The notes beneath the pieces are model-generated. The model was not told the DNA's origin. It made no database searches and saw only the letters and a list, made by a program, of their open reading frames with translations. A stretch of 35,696 bases of DNA. Source: Endothia cerciana (taxonomy: Eukaryota; Ascomycota; Sordariomycetes; Diaporthales; Cryphonectriaceae). Positions 1-10,168 of the stretch are shown here, piece by piece. Numbering within the stretch: position 1 is the first letter of the stretch; the number at the start of each line of letters is the position of its first letter. The stretch spans positions 1 to 35,696 of the forward strand of contig JALRMH010000097.1 in the NCBI GenBank assembly GCA_026119935.1. Direction: 5' to 3'. Made by a program: the position numbers and the translations under genes.

Positions 1-839
1 AAATAAGCAATATATATAATTATTATAAATAGCAAGTATTATAAAGTAACAAAGCTAAAGATTAAAAGCTAGCTAAAGCTAGTTATTTATATAAAAAAAA
101 GCTTATTAACTTTAAGCTTAAAACTTTAAGCTTAAACTTTAAATATTAATTATTATATTATAATATAGAGCTTTTAATTAAAAGTATTTAATAAGCTGAC
201 TTATATAATCTGCAAGCTTTATTAACAATTTCTAATACTTTTTTTAAAAGTTACTTTAATTAAAATACTTTTAAAAGCAATTTATTAGCAAGATACTATT
301 AAATCATCAGCTTTATATTCAGCTATTAATAAACTAGCTTAAAATCAGCTTTTTATACAGCAATTTAAAGTTAAAGTAATCTGTTTATATTATTTTAAAA
401 AGCTTTAAAATAAAGCAGCTAGCCTTTGCAGCTTTCTTTAAGCTTTAAACTAATAGTAATTTAGTTGCTCTACTTTATTAAAACGCTAGCAAAGATCTAG
501 CAACTTATTTAATTTATTTAAACCTGAAATTAAAGTTAAAAATATTACTAAGTTAGCTATTTTATTTTTATTTTAATAATATAATAACTAGCTATTAAAT
601 CTTTAACAAGTATTTAACAAAGCACTCTGCTATTACTACTTTAATTTATAAAAAATCCTTCTTGCTATAGACTATATCAACAGCAACCTTTAAGCGAAAT
701 AGAATCGAGAATATAATAAAAATCAAGCAATCTAGAACGAATTTCAAACTTAGTCCTTTAAAGCCTTAAGAATCAATATAATCCCTCAGATTATCAAACA
801 GCTAGAAAAAGCTATTTAGAGATCTGACTAAAGCCCTTC

Positions 840-1199
840 TGCCTTCTAAAACTATATCGAATCTTTAAAAGGTCACCTACTTTAAAAATAAGACGAAACA
901 ATCTATTTATATAAGCTATATACTAAGCTCTCGCTAATACTTATCTAATATATCGACGAAGCTTTACTAACGATTCTTAAGAAAGAGACAAGCTAGTTAC
1001 TTTTATAATTAAATTATAGGAATCCTAGAAAGAGCAGGAAGTAGGTACGTTAGAGACTTTTAATAATAGTAAAAAAGCAAACTCTGCTCAGGACTAAGGG
1101 TCTGAAACGCTAGCTAAGCGCTAGCAAACTAAACCTGATTTATCAAAGATAAAGTGCTGGATTTATAGCAAGAAGAGTTATATTTCACAGCGATATTAG
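840..1199 (+). pseudogene. copia-type gag relic with mutated zinc knuckle
   Basis: One frame can be followed across several TAA/TAG stops from about 840 to 1199. It ends in KCWIYSKKSYISQRY at 1152-1196. The spacing matches the CX2CX3-4CX5H zinc knuckle of fungal Ty1/copia gag proteins. The first Cys (TGC) is kept, while the expected second and third Cys and the His are TAT, which G-to-A and C-to-T change would give from TGT and CAT. The upstream part is hydrophilic (for example TLETFNNSKKANSAQD). Not functional. Family assignment rests on the knuckle spacing alone. Confidence 0.5.
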
Positions 1200-1212
1200 G
1201 AAATATAATAAA

Positions 1213-1478
1213 GGCTGTCTAGTGCTTAGGAAATTAATAATTTGAAGAGGCTGTCTAATGCTTAGAAAACTAATAATCCGAAGAAGCTGTTTAGTGCTTG
1301 AGAAACTAATAATCTGAAGGCTGTTTAGTACCTAGGAAACTGTTGATCTGAAGGCTGTCTAGTGCTTAGGAAACTAATGAAACTTGTCTAGCGTTAAGGA
1401 AGACTGAAGAGGCTGTCTAGTACTTTAGAAACTGTTGATCTAAAGGCTGTCTAGTGCCTGAGAAACTATTAAGAGGGC
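1213..1478. repeat. minisatellite, about eight 33-36 bp units
   Basis: Imperfect tandem copies of a unit beginning 'ggctgtctagtgcttagg' start near 1213, 1249, 1285, 1319, 1353, 1385 (degenerate), 1411 and 1445. The array follows the zinc-knuckle relic directly and ends where a short non-RIP-like GC-richer stretch (about 1478-1525) leads into the terminal repeats. It may have been an in-frame repeat at the end of gag, as the first units are 36 bp (12 codons). Confidence 0.7.
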
Positions 1479-1528
1479 TTCGGATCCGATTCGAGGGCGA
1501 ATCGCACAGAGAGGGAGATAGTTATCAC

Positions 1529-2113
1529 GAGTAGCAGGTGTTATAAGGTAACAGAGCTAAGGGTTAAAGGCTAGCTAGGGCTAGCTATCTATATAAAAGG
1601 AAAGCTTATTAGCTTTAAGCTTAAGACTTTAAGCTTAAACTTTAAATATTAGTTATTATATTATAATACAAGGCTTTTAGTTAAAAGTACTTAATAAGCT
1701 AACTTGTATAATCTGTATATTACAAGTAGCAAGTGTTATAAAGTAACAGAGCTAAGGGTTAAAGACTAGCTAGAACTAGCTATTTATATAAAAAGAAAGC
1801 CTACTAGCTTTAAATTTAAGACTTTAAGCTTAGACTTTAAGTATTAGTTATTATATTATAATATAAAGCTTTTAATTAAAGATACTTAACAAGCTGACTT
1901 ATATAATTTGTATATTACGAGTAGCAGGTGTTATAAGGTGACAGAGCTAAAGGTTAAGAGCTAGCTAGAGCTAGCTATCTATATAAAAGAAAAGCTTACT
2001 AGCTTTAAGCTTGAGACTTTAAGCTTAGACTTTAAGTATTAGCTATTGCTTTATAATACAAGCTTTTAGCTAGGAGCACTTAACAAGCTAACTTATATAA
2101 TTCGGATTTATAA
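1529..2113. repeat. three tandem copies of a 195-bp unit
   Basis: Units begin at 1529, 1724 and 1919 with '(g/a)agtagca(g/a)gtgttata', so both periods are exactly 195 bp. A fourth copy lies at about 28-222 on the other side of the gag relic. Copies differ mainly by transitions, as RIP would produce. Best read as LTR-derived tandem repeats. A satellite formed from an LTR is the alternative. Confidence 0.75.
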
Positions 2114-2125
2114 GCTTTACTAACA

Positions 2126-2400
2126 CTGCAGGCTTTATTAGTAATAATATTAAAGAATCTATATAAAATATAATTAATTATTTTTTAAAATAATACTAAT
2201 ATGTTAGTTAATCTGAAAGGCATAATATAATATTTATAATATTTATATTATATTTGAAATATTATTTTCTATTTTTCTCTTTTTTTAATGCAGATATAAT
2301 AACATCTCTTTTTAAAATCTAATATTATAAACTATTATACTCTTTATAATCTATCTTTAATTTCTTTAAATAGTAATCGAGAACATGCTGTCGCTGCATC
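2126..2400. other. AT-rich flank, no gene seen
   Basis: Continues the RIP-like composition (TA-rich, poly-T near 2280) and changes abruptly to GC-balanced sequence near 2390. No coding signal on either strand. Confidence 0.6.
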
Positions 2401-4860
2401 TGGTTTAGGCACCCTCCTCGATCTGGTATTGCGCTGCAGTAGGGGCCCCTATATACCACTCCCTGCCCGCCTGCTGCAATATAAAAAAGGCCCTCCTCGC
2501 TCGTTCCTGCCTTATACTCGAGACTTTCTCCTCTCTCTTCTTCCAACTTTCAACACTGCTGTCTCAGGGCGCGCTTGCTCTAGCCCTAGCCCCTTTTCTC
2601 CAACCAGCTCATCTTTTCCCTGTCTCCCCTCCTGTTGCATCTCCCCCTTCTGCATTTGTCGCCGGGCCCTCTCGTCTGTTTATGCGTCGTCCGCCTCTCG
2701 CCCATCCTACGATCTCCTCTCGTTTCGGTCTCTCCTTTCACGCTTCATCTTCTGCGATCATAGCTCTTTCGTAAGTGATAGCTCTGCTTCCCCCCTCTAA
2801 GGCTGCTGGTACGCCCCCTTTATACCGCCTGATCTTCCTGTCTCTCTGGCCTGCCTACTCTCTGCTAAGGCCTTCCGTCCTATATCTCCCCTCTAGCCTT
2901 GTAAGGCCTCCCCCTCGCGTCCTGCAGGCCCTCGGTGCAGACTATAGGTTCGGCCTATGCTGACCTAGGTGTAGAAATGCTGCAGTTGTGCAGGGCGTGA
3001 ATCTGCGCGCGTATTAGCGCGGATAGGCTGCCTGGCTGCTTTCCTACTATAGCCTCGCTTAGGACTACCTTCGCCTGCTAACTAGCTATTAGCCACAGGC
3101 TTGAAGCCGGCTGCGTAGCAGGCCTGTACGCCTGATTCTCTTGTTCCTTTCGCCTGCGAGACTAATGCTGTGCTTGCCCTTGTGGATTACACAACCTCTT
3201 TGCATAGCCTGCTAGGTGCTGACCTCTGCTGTCGTCCTGGTCAGGAGACTACAAAGGGCCTGCCCCCTATTATAGGCGTATAATGCCCGCCCCTCTTCTT
3301 CTGCAGATTAGACGCCTTAGTGCTTGTAATCAGACTGATTCCTAACGCTACTACCGCCGAGAGTTAGACTATAAGCTTATACAAGATACAGGTTAAGCTA
3401 ACCTGATTCGAACAGTATCCTGCATAATCAGGTTCAGGGTTGCACTAGAGAAAAGGGTTCCGCCTAGTAAGGGGTAGTAGGATGATCAGCTAGTTCTAGA
3501 GATGATATAGCCTCTGCAGTATTACGCAGGACTCCTGTTGTGATTAATAATCCTTCCTTAAGCTTAAGGTGCTGCAGGGATAATACAAGGCTAAAGTCCT
3601 GACCGGTGAGCGAAAACAGTAGTACAAGTAAGACGACCAGGCTAGCTATCGTCTTGTTATTAGCCGAGCAAGGAAGCAGCAGGGCAGCAGTAAGGAGAGT
3701 AGTAGAATAAGAGTTAGATTCCTGCAGCAGGTAGGAAGAGGGGATTAGATAATACCTTCCTGGCATTATATAAGCTAAGCTACCCTGCGCAGGGTTTAGA
3801 GGCTGTAAGCGCCCTGCTTTCTATGCTTATATTATATAAGCGACCTGATCGGCAGCAGGAGCAGCATCTCTCGGTATCCTGTTCTAGCAGGCAGCCTCTC
3901 TTTCTGTTTTAGCAGTTGCATAGTTAGTCAAGATACAAGGTCTCTATACTATTCGATCCTCGACTCAGAGGAGATAGGGGTAGGTAGCTGTGACCAAGCC
4001 CGTCTTATAGGTCATCCAGCTGCTAAGGATAGAATAGAGGCTAAAGAAGGGACAGGCGCGAGAGGAGAGGAGGGCTCTGCCCTATACTACAGCCAAGCTC
4101 AGCCTTCTTTATATATAAAGATATAAAGGCCTCCTCCTTTCCTGTATTAGAACGAAGATGCGCAGTATCCTTGCTAAACTCTTATAACTGCATTCTCGAA
4201 TTCTTCAGCCTTTTCTGCAGCTTATCACTTCAGTATCTGTGATATAATAGCTGGGTCTGGGTCCTCTCCTGACAGAGCGATTTCGATCTCAAGTACTAGG
4301 TCGTCTATCTACGACGATTTCGATAAGGACTCCGATACTTTGTTCCCGCCAGTCAAAGAGCTGGGCTCACCTGCTAAAGCAAAAGGAGCCGGGTCTCGCA
4401 GTAGTATATATATAAACTCCTACTTCTGAAAGGCAACTATAATAACAAATAACAGCAGGCATGACTATCAGCGCTGCATCTGCCCCTGCTAGGGACAGCA
4501 ATACAATATAGTCGGGTCGTACAGCAAAGGGCCCGGACAGCAAGGGCAGCCTGCGCATGCAGAAGAGTCTAGGCCTAAAGGGACTCTAGCCTCCTCGAGC
4601 TCTCTCGCCCCTCACGCTGCATTCACCCGTATTGCGCGCATTTATGCAAGCGGAGGGCGGGCTGTCCTTAGAAGACAATACCTTTAACCAAGGTTATAAC
4701 GACTATAATCTGCATAACTTGACTAGTGCAGATGCTAAGACGCTGCTATTGCCTATCCTAAACTGCTATCTGGCCTAGCACAGGCGACTAATAATTGCTG
4801 AAGTCTAAGCTAGCATGCCACCTTCTCTTCCGCCGAGCAGAGGGGATAGCGATAACAGAG
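2400..4860 (+). pseudogene. unrecognised degenerate coding sequence
   Basis: GC-balanced stretch with TATA-like motifs (about 2477 and 4110-4128) and short, protein-like plus-strand segments separated by stops and frame changes. Examples: a Ser/Asp-rich piece at about 4264-4426 (SSIYDDFDKDSDTLFPPVKE), a segment at about 3494-3710 (including IASAVLRRTPVVINNPSLSL) and one at about 4640-4773 with NQGYNDYNLHNLTSADAKTL. The frame shifts by one base near 4640. I cannot name the family. It could be the worn 5' part of the chromodomain protein that follows, or an old repeat. Open frames reported in it on the other strand look accidental. Confidence 0.35.
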
Positions 4861-4861
4861 C

Positions 4862-5566
4862 TTGCCTAGCTCTAGCCAGACTAGAAACAGTCTAAGGGGC
4901 GTGTATACCCAGGCCCCCGGTACCCCTACCCCCCCCGCCTTGTATAGTCCTCGTGCCGTTGCAGAGGTCGAAGGACAAGCTTCATACCACCCCTGTGATC
5001 AGAGCAGCCCTCGACTCCTCTCGGGATATCAGAACCAAGATACTGTGGCAACAGAGGGTAGCAAGGGCGAGGAGGGCAAAGAAGACCCCCGGCCGCCCCC
5101 TAAGCGCCGCAAAGGGCCTGCTTCCTCACAGACGACCAACCCTAGAGCTGCTACACAGCAGCCTCCAACCTCGAGAGTTTCTCGATCCTGAAAAGCCTGT
5201 AGGCTAGCAGCCAGCCAGGAGCGTCCTAGCAAGCTGCAACCCCCCCTGGAGCCCAGTGAGCAGGGAGAGGCAGGTGATGCGGCGGCGGCGGCGGGCCGGG
5301 AATGGCAGCTTAAGGGTACTTTCTTCAGGTTTGGCGTAGTAGACGGCGCGATGGTCATGCATGTTCATGGTTCTGTGGTTACCCGCGCTGATTACGAAAG
5401 CGCTGACCTGCCGGCTGATGAGGGAACACAGGCGGGCGGTGCAGGCTGGGAAGTTCGTAAGATTCTCAGGGAAAAGCTAGTCAAGGGGCAGAAGCTCTAT
5501 TTGGTCGACTGGGAACCAACTTGGGAGCCAGGGCGCAACTTGGCGAAGGATGTGCTTTCTGACTAA
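4862..5566 (+). pseudogene. chromodomain protein remnant
   Basis: One frame runs from about 4862 to the stop at 5564-5566, broken only by a TGA at 5189-5191. Before the stop it is Pro/Ser/Thr-rich with a nuclear-localisation-like KRRK (about 5103-5114). After it come a (gcg)n Ala run near 5279-5293 and a chromodomain at about 5447-5545: WEVRKILREK, KGQKLYLVDW and TWEPGRNL are the hallmark beta strands and the W-E-P helix start. Chromodomains bind methylated histone tails and occur in HP1-like proteins and at the ends of chromovirus integrases. No integrase core is seen upstream, so either origin is possible. No start codon can be fixed. Confidence 0.6.
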
Positions 5567-6285
5567 GAGTTAATTAGAAAACGGCATCCCTGACAGCGAC
5601 ACACAAATTTCAAGTTCGATCCACCTCTATAGAAATTGGCTAGTTTTGCAGAATACTGAAGTAGACAGAGTAAATTCGACTTAGGCATTAAGCAGTCACC
5701 TATTATTCATGCTGCTTTGTAGAATGTTATTATTAATGCTTGTATTGTTATAATAAGTATCTGTACTAGCACTGTAGTGATCTGCAAATATGCAAATACT
5801 ATAAAGGTTTATATTTGCAGAGAATATGCTAAGTATAGTTTTTCAATACAGAAACAGTACAAATACTCATATGAGTGTTCACTACTAGTATTAACATTGC
5901 AATATGATAGAATCAATACTTAGATAGACAACTGAAAAGCTTTATATATGACTTGTTTCATGATGATAAGTAAATATATAATCATATGTTCAACTTTTCA
6001 GATTAGATTTCTTTAATTCAAAGTTCGTTTCATCAACCTGACACATTGCTTTTATCACATTTGGCAGCTCTAGTGAAGTACTCGTGGAAGACTGATCCTG
6101 TAGAATGCGAATTCTTCTGAAATTGACAGTCTTGTTGCTCTAACCTAAATCTAATAATAACCTTGCACCCAATTACAATACATTTCTTCTTATATATATA
6201 TATATTGCTAGTTCGCTATTCATTAGTAGTAAATGTTGGTTTCTGGTGAACTTGAAAATTAAATCAATTTAACCTCCAGATCTAT
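5567..6285. other. AT-rich intergenic, contains one arm of a dispersed repeat
   Basis: No gene recognised. Holds a small inverted repeat ('ctgcaaata' at 5782-5790 and 'tatttgcag' at 5812-5820) and the minus-orientation copy (5768-5865) of a repeat found again at 13919-14015. A (ta)n run lies at about 6191-6205. Confidence 0.6.
5768..5865 (-). repeat. dispersed repeat, copy A
   Basis: Its reverse complement aligns with 13919-14015 over about 97 bp at an estimated 70-75% identity by eye. Matching blocks include 'gtattgaaaaact' against 'gtattcaaaaact' and 'tttgcatattt' against 'cttgcatattt'. The two copies are in opposite orientation and bracket the condensation-domain relic and the peptide/UstYa/2OG genes. 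Too short to code. Confidence 0.55.
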
Positions 6286-7475
6286 CTAATATTCGTCTAG
6301 TCTAGGGTGAGGGCTACTGATGAATGAGTGTCCTTCCTTAGCCCTACCCGGACGGTGTTTAGATAGACTAGCCGCCCTTAGTTCAACGGCATGACGCAGG
6401 TCGGCCTTAGTGGCGATAGGACATGCTGCTATGACCGTGGACGGTTGTCGTGCGAGGGCTTCAACGGCTCGTATATACCAGGTCATCATCAGCCTCGCAT
6501 CAAATGCACTGTATATGTACTTCTGGGTGGTCCAGTGCAGGAAAGCCTGGTCTACCGAGGCTTGTGTCATGTTGATAAAAATGTCGTAAGGGTTACGTAC
6601 CGTGATGCATCATCCTATTGAATTCTGCTACTGCTAAAGCAATCCTCGACAGAGTAGCCTTGATGGTAGTGAGGTGCAATTTGGAACAAAGAGTGGCGGC
6701 TGCGAGACCTAGATACCTGAAGGTGATCAAGAATAGCATCAAAGGTAGCGCGCGCACACATGTGCCAAGGCTTAAAGAACCATAGTCTGACAGTTTTGAA
6801 CTAGATGTTCGAAGCGGTCCTCATCATTAGCAGTTAGCCCTGCGTGGAGAAGTTGAAACGGACCTGCAGCAGATTTTAGCCCACTGTCAAGCTATCTTCA
6901 GGATCTGGTCGATTGCCGTCTACGATACCAATACTAAAGTCGCCCACACCCAGGCACTTCCTGGGGAAGACAGCTAAAGCAGCGAGATAAGGGTAGAAAG
7001 ACGTAATCCCAAGAGCTGCAACGGTCTGCTTGATGCGTCTGGCCAGGTCCCTCTCCAACTCCATCTCGACGGTTATAGTCTTGTATCTCTTGAGAGTGTG
7101 CCGATTCTTGACTTCGGCGAAAGCAAAGAACGGCAACGGCTCATGAGCATTTTGATGCATTTCCCCCGAAATACCAATTCCTGGTGTATATCCACCATAC
7201 GAAGCCTTTGCTTGGCCGATATCTCGAGGGACTGCTGGGTCGGCGGCACAAGTATACGTCCGGAGTACGCTTCGTTGAGGTCACTCAGGAACAGGAGCCA
7301 GCGGTTCATCCAGCGCAATGTGATGATGTAAGAAGATGGTGTAGTGCACGACAGGGGGATAGGGACAAAACCGTGACCTCAACAATGTTGCTGTGCTAGA
7401 TATCAAATACTAATCGTCTCTAGGTTTCAACATCGCTCGAGACCTCACTTGGGTCTTGGGTCTTGTTCAAACGCG
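6286..7475 (-). pseudogene. condensation-domain relic of a PKS-NRPS
   Basis: Reading right to left, pieces in shifting frames give an NRPS condensation domain of the type fused to fungal polyketide synthases: VEVTVLSLSP, then HHHIALD (the HHxxxD catalytic motif, about 7315-7335), NRWLLFLSDLNEAYSG, PLPFFAFAEVKNRHTL, GVGDFSIGIVDGNRPDPED (about 6894-6950), DEDRFEHLVQN and, to the stop at 6286, QKYIYSAFDARLMM...VEALARQPST. Condensation domains form the amide between the polyketide and an amino acid. One-base shifts directly after HHxxxD and near 7160, plus stops around 6660-6780, kill it. Neither PKS nor adenylation sequence adjoins, so it is an isolated fragment. Confidence 0.8.
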
Positions 7476-8020
7476 GGAAATAGACATCTCAACACGGCTT
7501 ATATTGTTCTATTAGATAACTGATTCAGGAAACAACAGCGTGCAAAGCTCTCATGGGTTATACACGAGTTCCAAAGCGCTTTTTTTAAGACATGTCCCCA
7601 ACTCCGACATATTGTGGCTCGATGACACATTCAAATGCTCTGGGTGGGGGAGATGAAAAGGCTGTTTCAAGGGACGGAGAAAACTCAATGTGTGACAGGA
7701 ATAGTGGTAGGGAAGATGATGCGGCCCTTTGAGCCTTATATAATTTGGAAAGTGGTCAGCACAGAAGTTGTAAAGTCTGCCTTTATATCAGAAGGATCAA
7801 GATGTTGTCATTTTGTGCAAGATTTATGCCAACTTTGCTATAATTAGGCTAGATATATCACAAAACAACCCAACCTTAGAAGCTAGTTTCTGTTATTAAG
7901 GCTCCTATTCCCACCGACAAAGAAATACTGCATTCAACATTTCCGAAGGTCTAATCCTTTTTGTAACTGAGCAAGTCAAATGTTAGCAATGTATTCATTA
8001 ATATTTGAAGAAAATACCCA
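7476..8020. other. intergenic, no supported gene
   Basis: The open frame at 7635-7847 (+) has no recognisable domain, signal or good start context and is probably chance. This stretch is the 3' side of both the condensation relic's upstream end and the small peptide gene. Confidence 0.5.
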
Positions 8021-8206
8021 CTATCCAACGGGAGAGTAGTCATCAGCCCTATGGTCCTCCTGACGCTTGTAGTAGCCGACAGGAGAGTAATCGTCAGCGC
8101 TGTAGTCCTCCTGACGCTTGACTTCCCCGTTGTTAATAGCAGCAGCCAGAACTGATGTAAAGCCTGAGATCAGGATAGCAAGTGAAGCTAGCTGAAACGG
8201 ATGCAT
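8021..8206 (-). CDS. secreted Kex2-repeat peptide precursor (RiPP-like)
   Basis: 61 residues. The start MHPFQLASLAILISGF... is a clear signal peptide (cleavage likely after LAA, about residue 22). Then two 17-residue units each begin with the Kex2 site KR: KRQEDYSADDYSPVGYY and KRQEDHRADDYSPVG, the second ending at the stop. Kex2 cutting in the Golgi would release short acidic peptides with the conserved core DYSPVG. This is the layout of fungal ribosomal-peptide precursors (ustiloxin, phomopsin type) and of other Kex2-processed repeat proteins. Two repeats is fewer than usual. A UstYa-family gene lies 0.9 kb away in divergent orientation. A TATA-like run at 8348-8357 sits about 145 bp upstream. 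Frame is intact; product and activity unknown. Confidence 0.7.
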   Translation of the reverse strand: MHPFQLASLAILISGFTSVLAAAINNGEVKRQEDYSADDYSPVGYYKRQEDHRADDYSPVG

Positions 8207-8347
8207 GTTGGCAATCTTGGTTTCGCAAAGAATATCGAAAGTGTTATATAGTGTAAAGGGATTATAAAACTCTATTTGGTAAATAGGTGAGATGAGCTTG
8301 AATAGAGATTCAGCATAGCAAGTATTTTACTCTGGGTTTCGACAGGA

Positions 8348-8357
8348 CTTTATATAT
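8348..8357 (-). promoter_or_regulatory. TATA-like box of the peptide gene
   Basis: On the minus strand this reads 'atatataaag', about 145 bp before the ATG at 8206. The intervening leader has no upstream ATG that I noticed. Position is plausible for a fungal promoter but not proved. Confidence 0.4.
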
Positions 8358-9105
8358 TCTATCAAATGGCTTCCTACGCTGTTCTCCTATTTCAAGTCTC
8401 TGGACGCTTTACTAGACATGAAAGGTCAGGCAGCCTCGGTGCTGCTTGACCTCAAGGGGTTGGAACAAAAATCCGAGGCTAACAAAGACTCTGGATAGAT
8501 AGACCGCCATCCTCTCTTTCGCTATCGTAACCCCTAAGCTCAATCTGACGAGACCCAAAGCACGAAGGTAAACCCTGCCTCGTACCATGTGAACTTGTTG
8601 CAGCGAGATCCTTTTGACTCACCGCTTGGATGCGGTAGTGGAGAAGTTAGCAGGATTTGGAACCCTGTAATTAAGATTAAGCGAGGTTTTATTAAGCATA
8701 GTAGCAACTTCACTTTGTTCCTATCTACGTTTGATATTGAGCAAGGTGTATTCAGAGTCGGTAGGATTACGTCGAAGATTTCGACTTGCCAGAAGTACCT
8801 TTAATCTTCGTGTTGTTATCTCCAAGTTTGAACCAGAGGATTTTAAACCTGTTATATCATATTTAGATAATGCAAGCGAGATACTATCTTGTCTAAGTGA
8901 TAACTAGTTAATACGAAATAGTCCTTTGTCGAAGGATCTGAATCCAAGATAATAATCAGGAGCGCTGGAGATCAATACTTTGCCGCACTTCTGACCTATA
9001 TCTGTTCAATAAGATAGAAATAAGAACCTGCAAACTAAGAAACACAGAAACCATTGCCTCTTGGTACTCCAAATTTGTGGCTTTAAGAAATTTTCTCCAT
9101 TAGCC
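8358..9105. other. divergent intergenic region between peptide and UstYa genes
   Basis: About 0.75 kb shared upstream region for the minus-strand peptide gene and the plus-strand UstYa gene, so co-regulation is possible. The open frame at 8589-8804 has no recognisable features. Confidence 0.4.
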
Positions 9106-10168
9106 ATGGGGAACACATTATCTACGCCCTCCTACGCTCCTTTGCCTATGGTATCAACTAGAGATCTTCAAGATCGCAACATGGAGTCTGATACACTAGA
9201 GCAAACAACACAATTCTTAGATAGCAAGCATAGCAGGCGCTGGGCAAAACCTCGAATGCAAACAGTCATCATTGCCTTGAATTCAGTATCGTTTATTATC
9301 TAGTCAATCTTATCTCTAAGCGTCTACATGAGTTCACATCAGCTTAACGCAAAATTGCGGCAAACATCAACTTAGAGTGAGTTCCTTAGAAAAGAAAAGA
9401 AAAAAAGATGTATTGGCACAAATGCAAATGCCTAATGTCTCATAGGCCCTATTCACGATCTCATAGACCTCGAGATGCATACAGAGACAATGAATAGCGA
9501 TCTCCATCTTGGAAAGAGCCGGCCTGTTGGCCGTCAGATGCCCAACCATGAAGCTGATATGGTTTAGGACGAATGGGAATTAACACGCGTTTCCCCAATA
9601 CACAAACAAGATCTCATCAAACTTAGGAAGGACGTGGAGACGGCTGTCTTGCTGGAAGACAAATACTATGGCCTCGGAAACGATATCTATGCTGCAACCC
9701 TTGACGTCTATCACCTGATTCATTGTGTAAACCAACTTCGTTGTATGTTCGTCGCCGACACAGCTAAACTCATGGGACAAGATCACTCTAACATTAGCAA
9801 CTCCAGGGATTGCTTACAGAACTTACTACAATAGGAGCATGCTGAATCCTTAGGAAGAGGGGTTCGGAGAGGTTCACATTAACCACTGCGTAGATATGCT
9901 GGTACAAGCTTTATAGTGCAGCGGAAATGTGAATCTTATTACAATGCACTGGACTGAGACGAAAGAAATTCTATTCCCCGACATGAGCGTCAATCGTAAA
10001 TGCATCAACTTCAACGCTTTAACAGAATGGCGAAAGGAATATACTGTGGATATGGACATGTGGGTGAGAACCACAGCGAATGCATTGTTGCGGCCTGAAA
10101 ATATCATGTCCAGGCCTGCTCCAGATGCAGAGTACAACAAAATATATGGAGGCCCTTCTAATGTGTGA
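9106..10168 (+). pseudogene. UstYa-family (DUF3328) oxidase, five TAG stops
   Basis: Three exons: 9106-9376, 9446-9742, 9807-10168. Introns of 69 and 64 bp have GTGAGT or GTATGT donors and AG acceptors, with 'cctaatg' and 'ctctaac' branch-like sites. Spliced length 309 codons, usual for the family. Order: cytoplasmic N terminus (GccATGg start), one membrane helix (about residues 58-80, MQTVIIALNSVSFII...), SPIHDLIDLE, DEWELTRVSP, DKYYGLGNDIYAATLDVYHL, first HXXHC (HLIHC, 9712-9726), second HXXHC (HINHC, 9875-9889), then the CXNFNALTEW region. UstYa proteins are proposed copper-type oxidases that cyclise or oxidise ribosomal peptides and other products. In-frame TAG at 9301, 9373, 9565, 9851 and 9914 each fit CAG or TGG changed to TAG. 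Inactive here unless read through. Confidence 0.85.

Larger units (their letters stand above)
28..2125. mobile_element. RIP-degraded LTR-like retroelement with tandem terminal repeats
   Basis: AT-rich block made of one copy of a roughly 195-bp unit at 28-227, an internal stretch of about 1.3 kb holding a gag-like relic, and three more copies of the unit in tandem (from 1529, 1724 and 1919). All copies share the run around 'gctagctagggctagc' and the doubled 'ctttaagctt'. Excess TA dinucleotides and stop-riddled frames fit RIP. No reverse transcriptase or integrase remnant is visible between the repeats, so it may be a non-autonomous, gag-only element or an internally deleted copia-type one. 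Exact termini are uncertain: a TGTTA...TAACA pair can be drawn for the last copy (1929-2125), but about 10 bp upstream of it are also shared by all copies. Confidence 0.6.

Noticed and set aside
1213..1478. CRISPR-like regular array.
   Set aside because: Units are contiguous and degenerate with no unique spacers, and the host is a fungus.
2429..2963. Plus-strand open frames of 123 and 62 codons.
   Set aside because: Composition is pyrimidine-rich low complexity with no domain; they are more likely part of a worn repeat or leader.
3464..3766. Minus-strand 100-codon frame.
   Set aside because: The plus strand reads as the more protein-like relic here; the minus frame lacks any feature beyond Leu richness.
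7635..7847. 70-codon plus-strand frame near the peptide gene as an extra small gene.
   Set aside because: No signal peptide, domain or promoter-like context.
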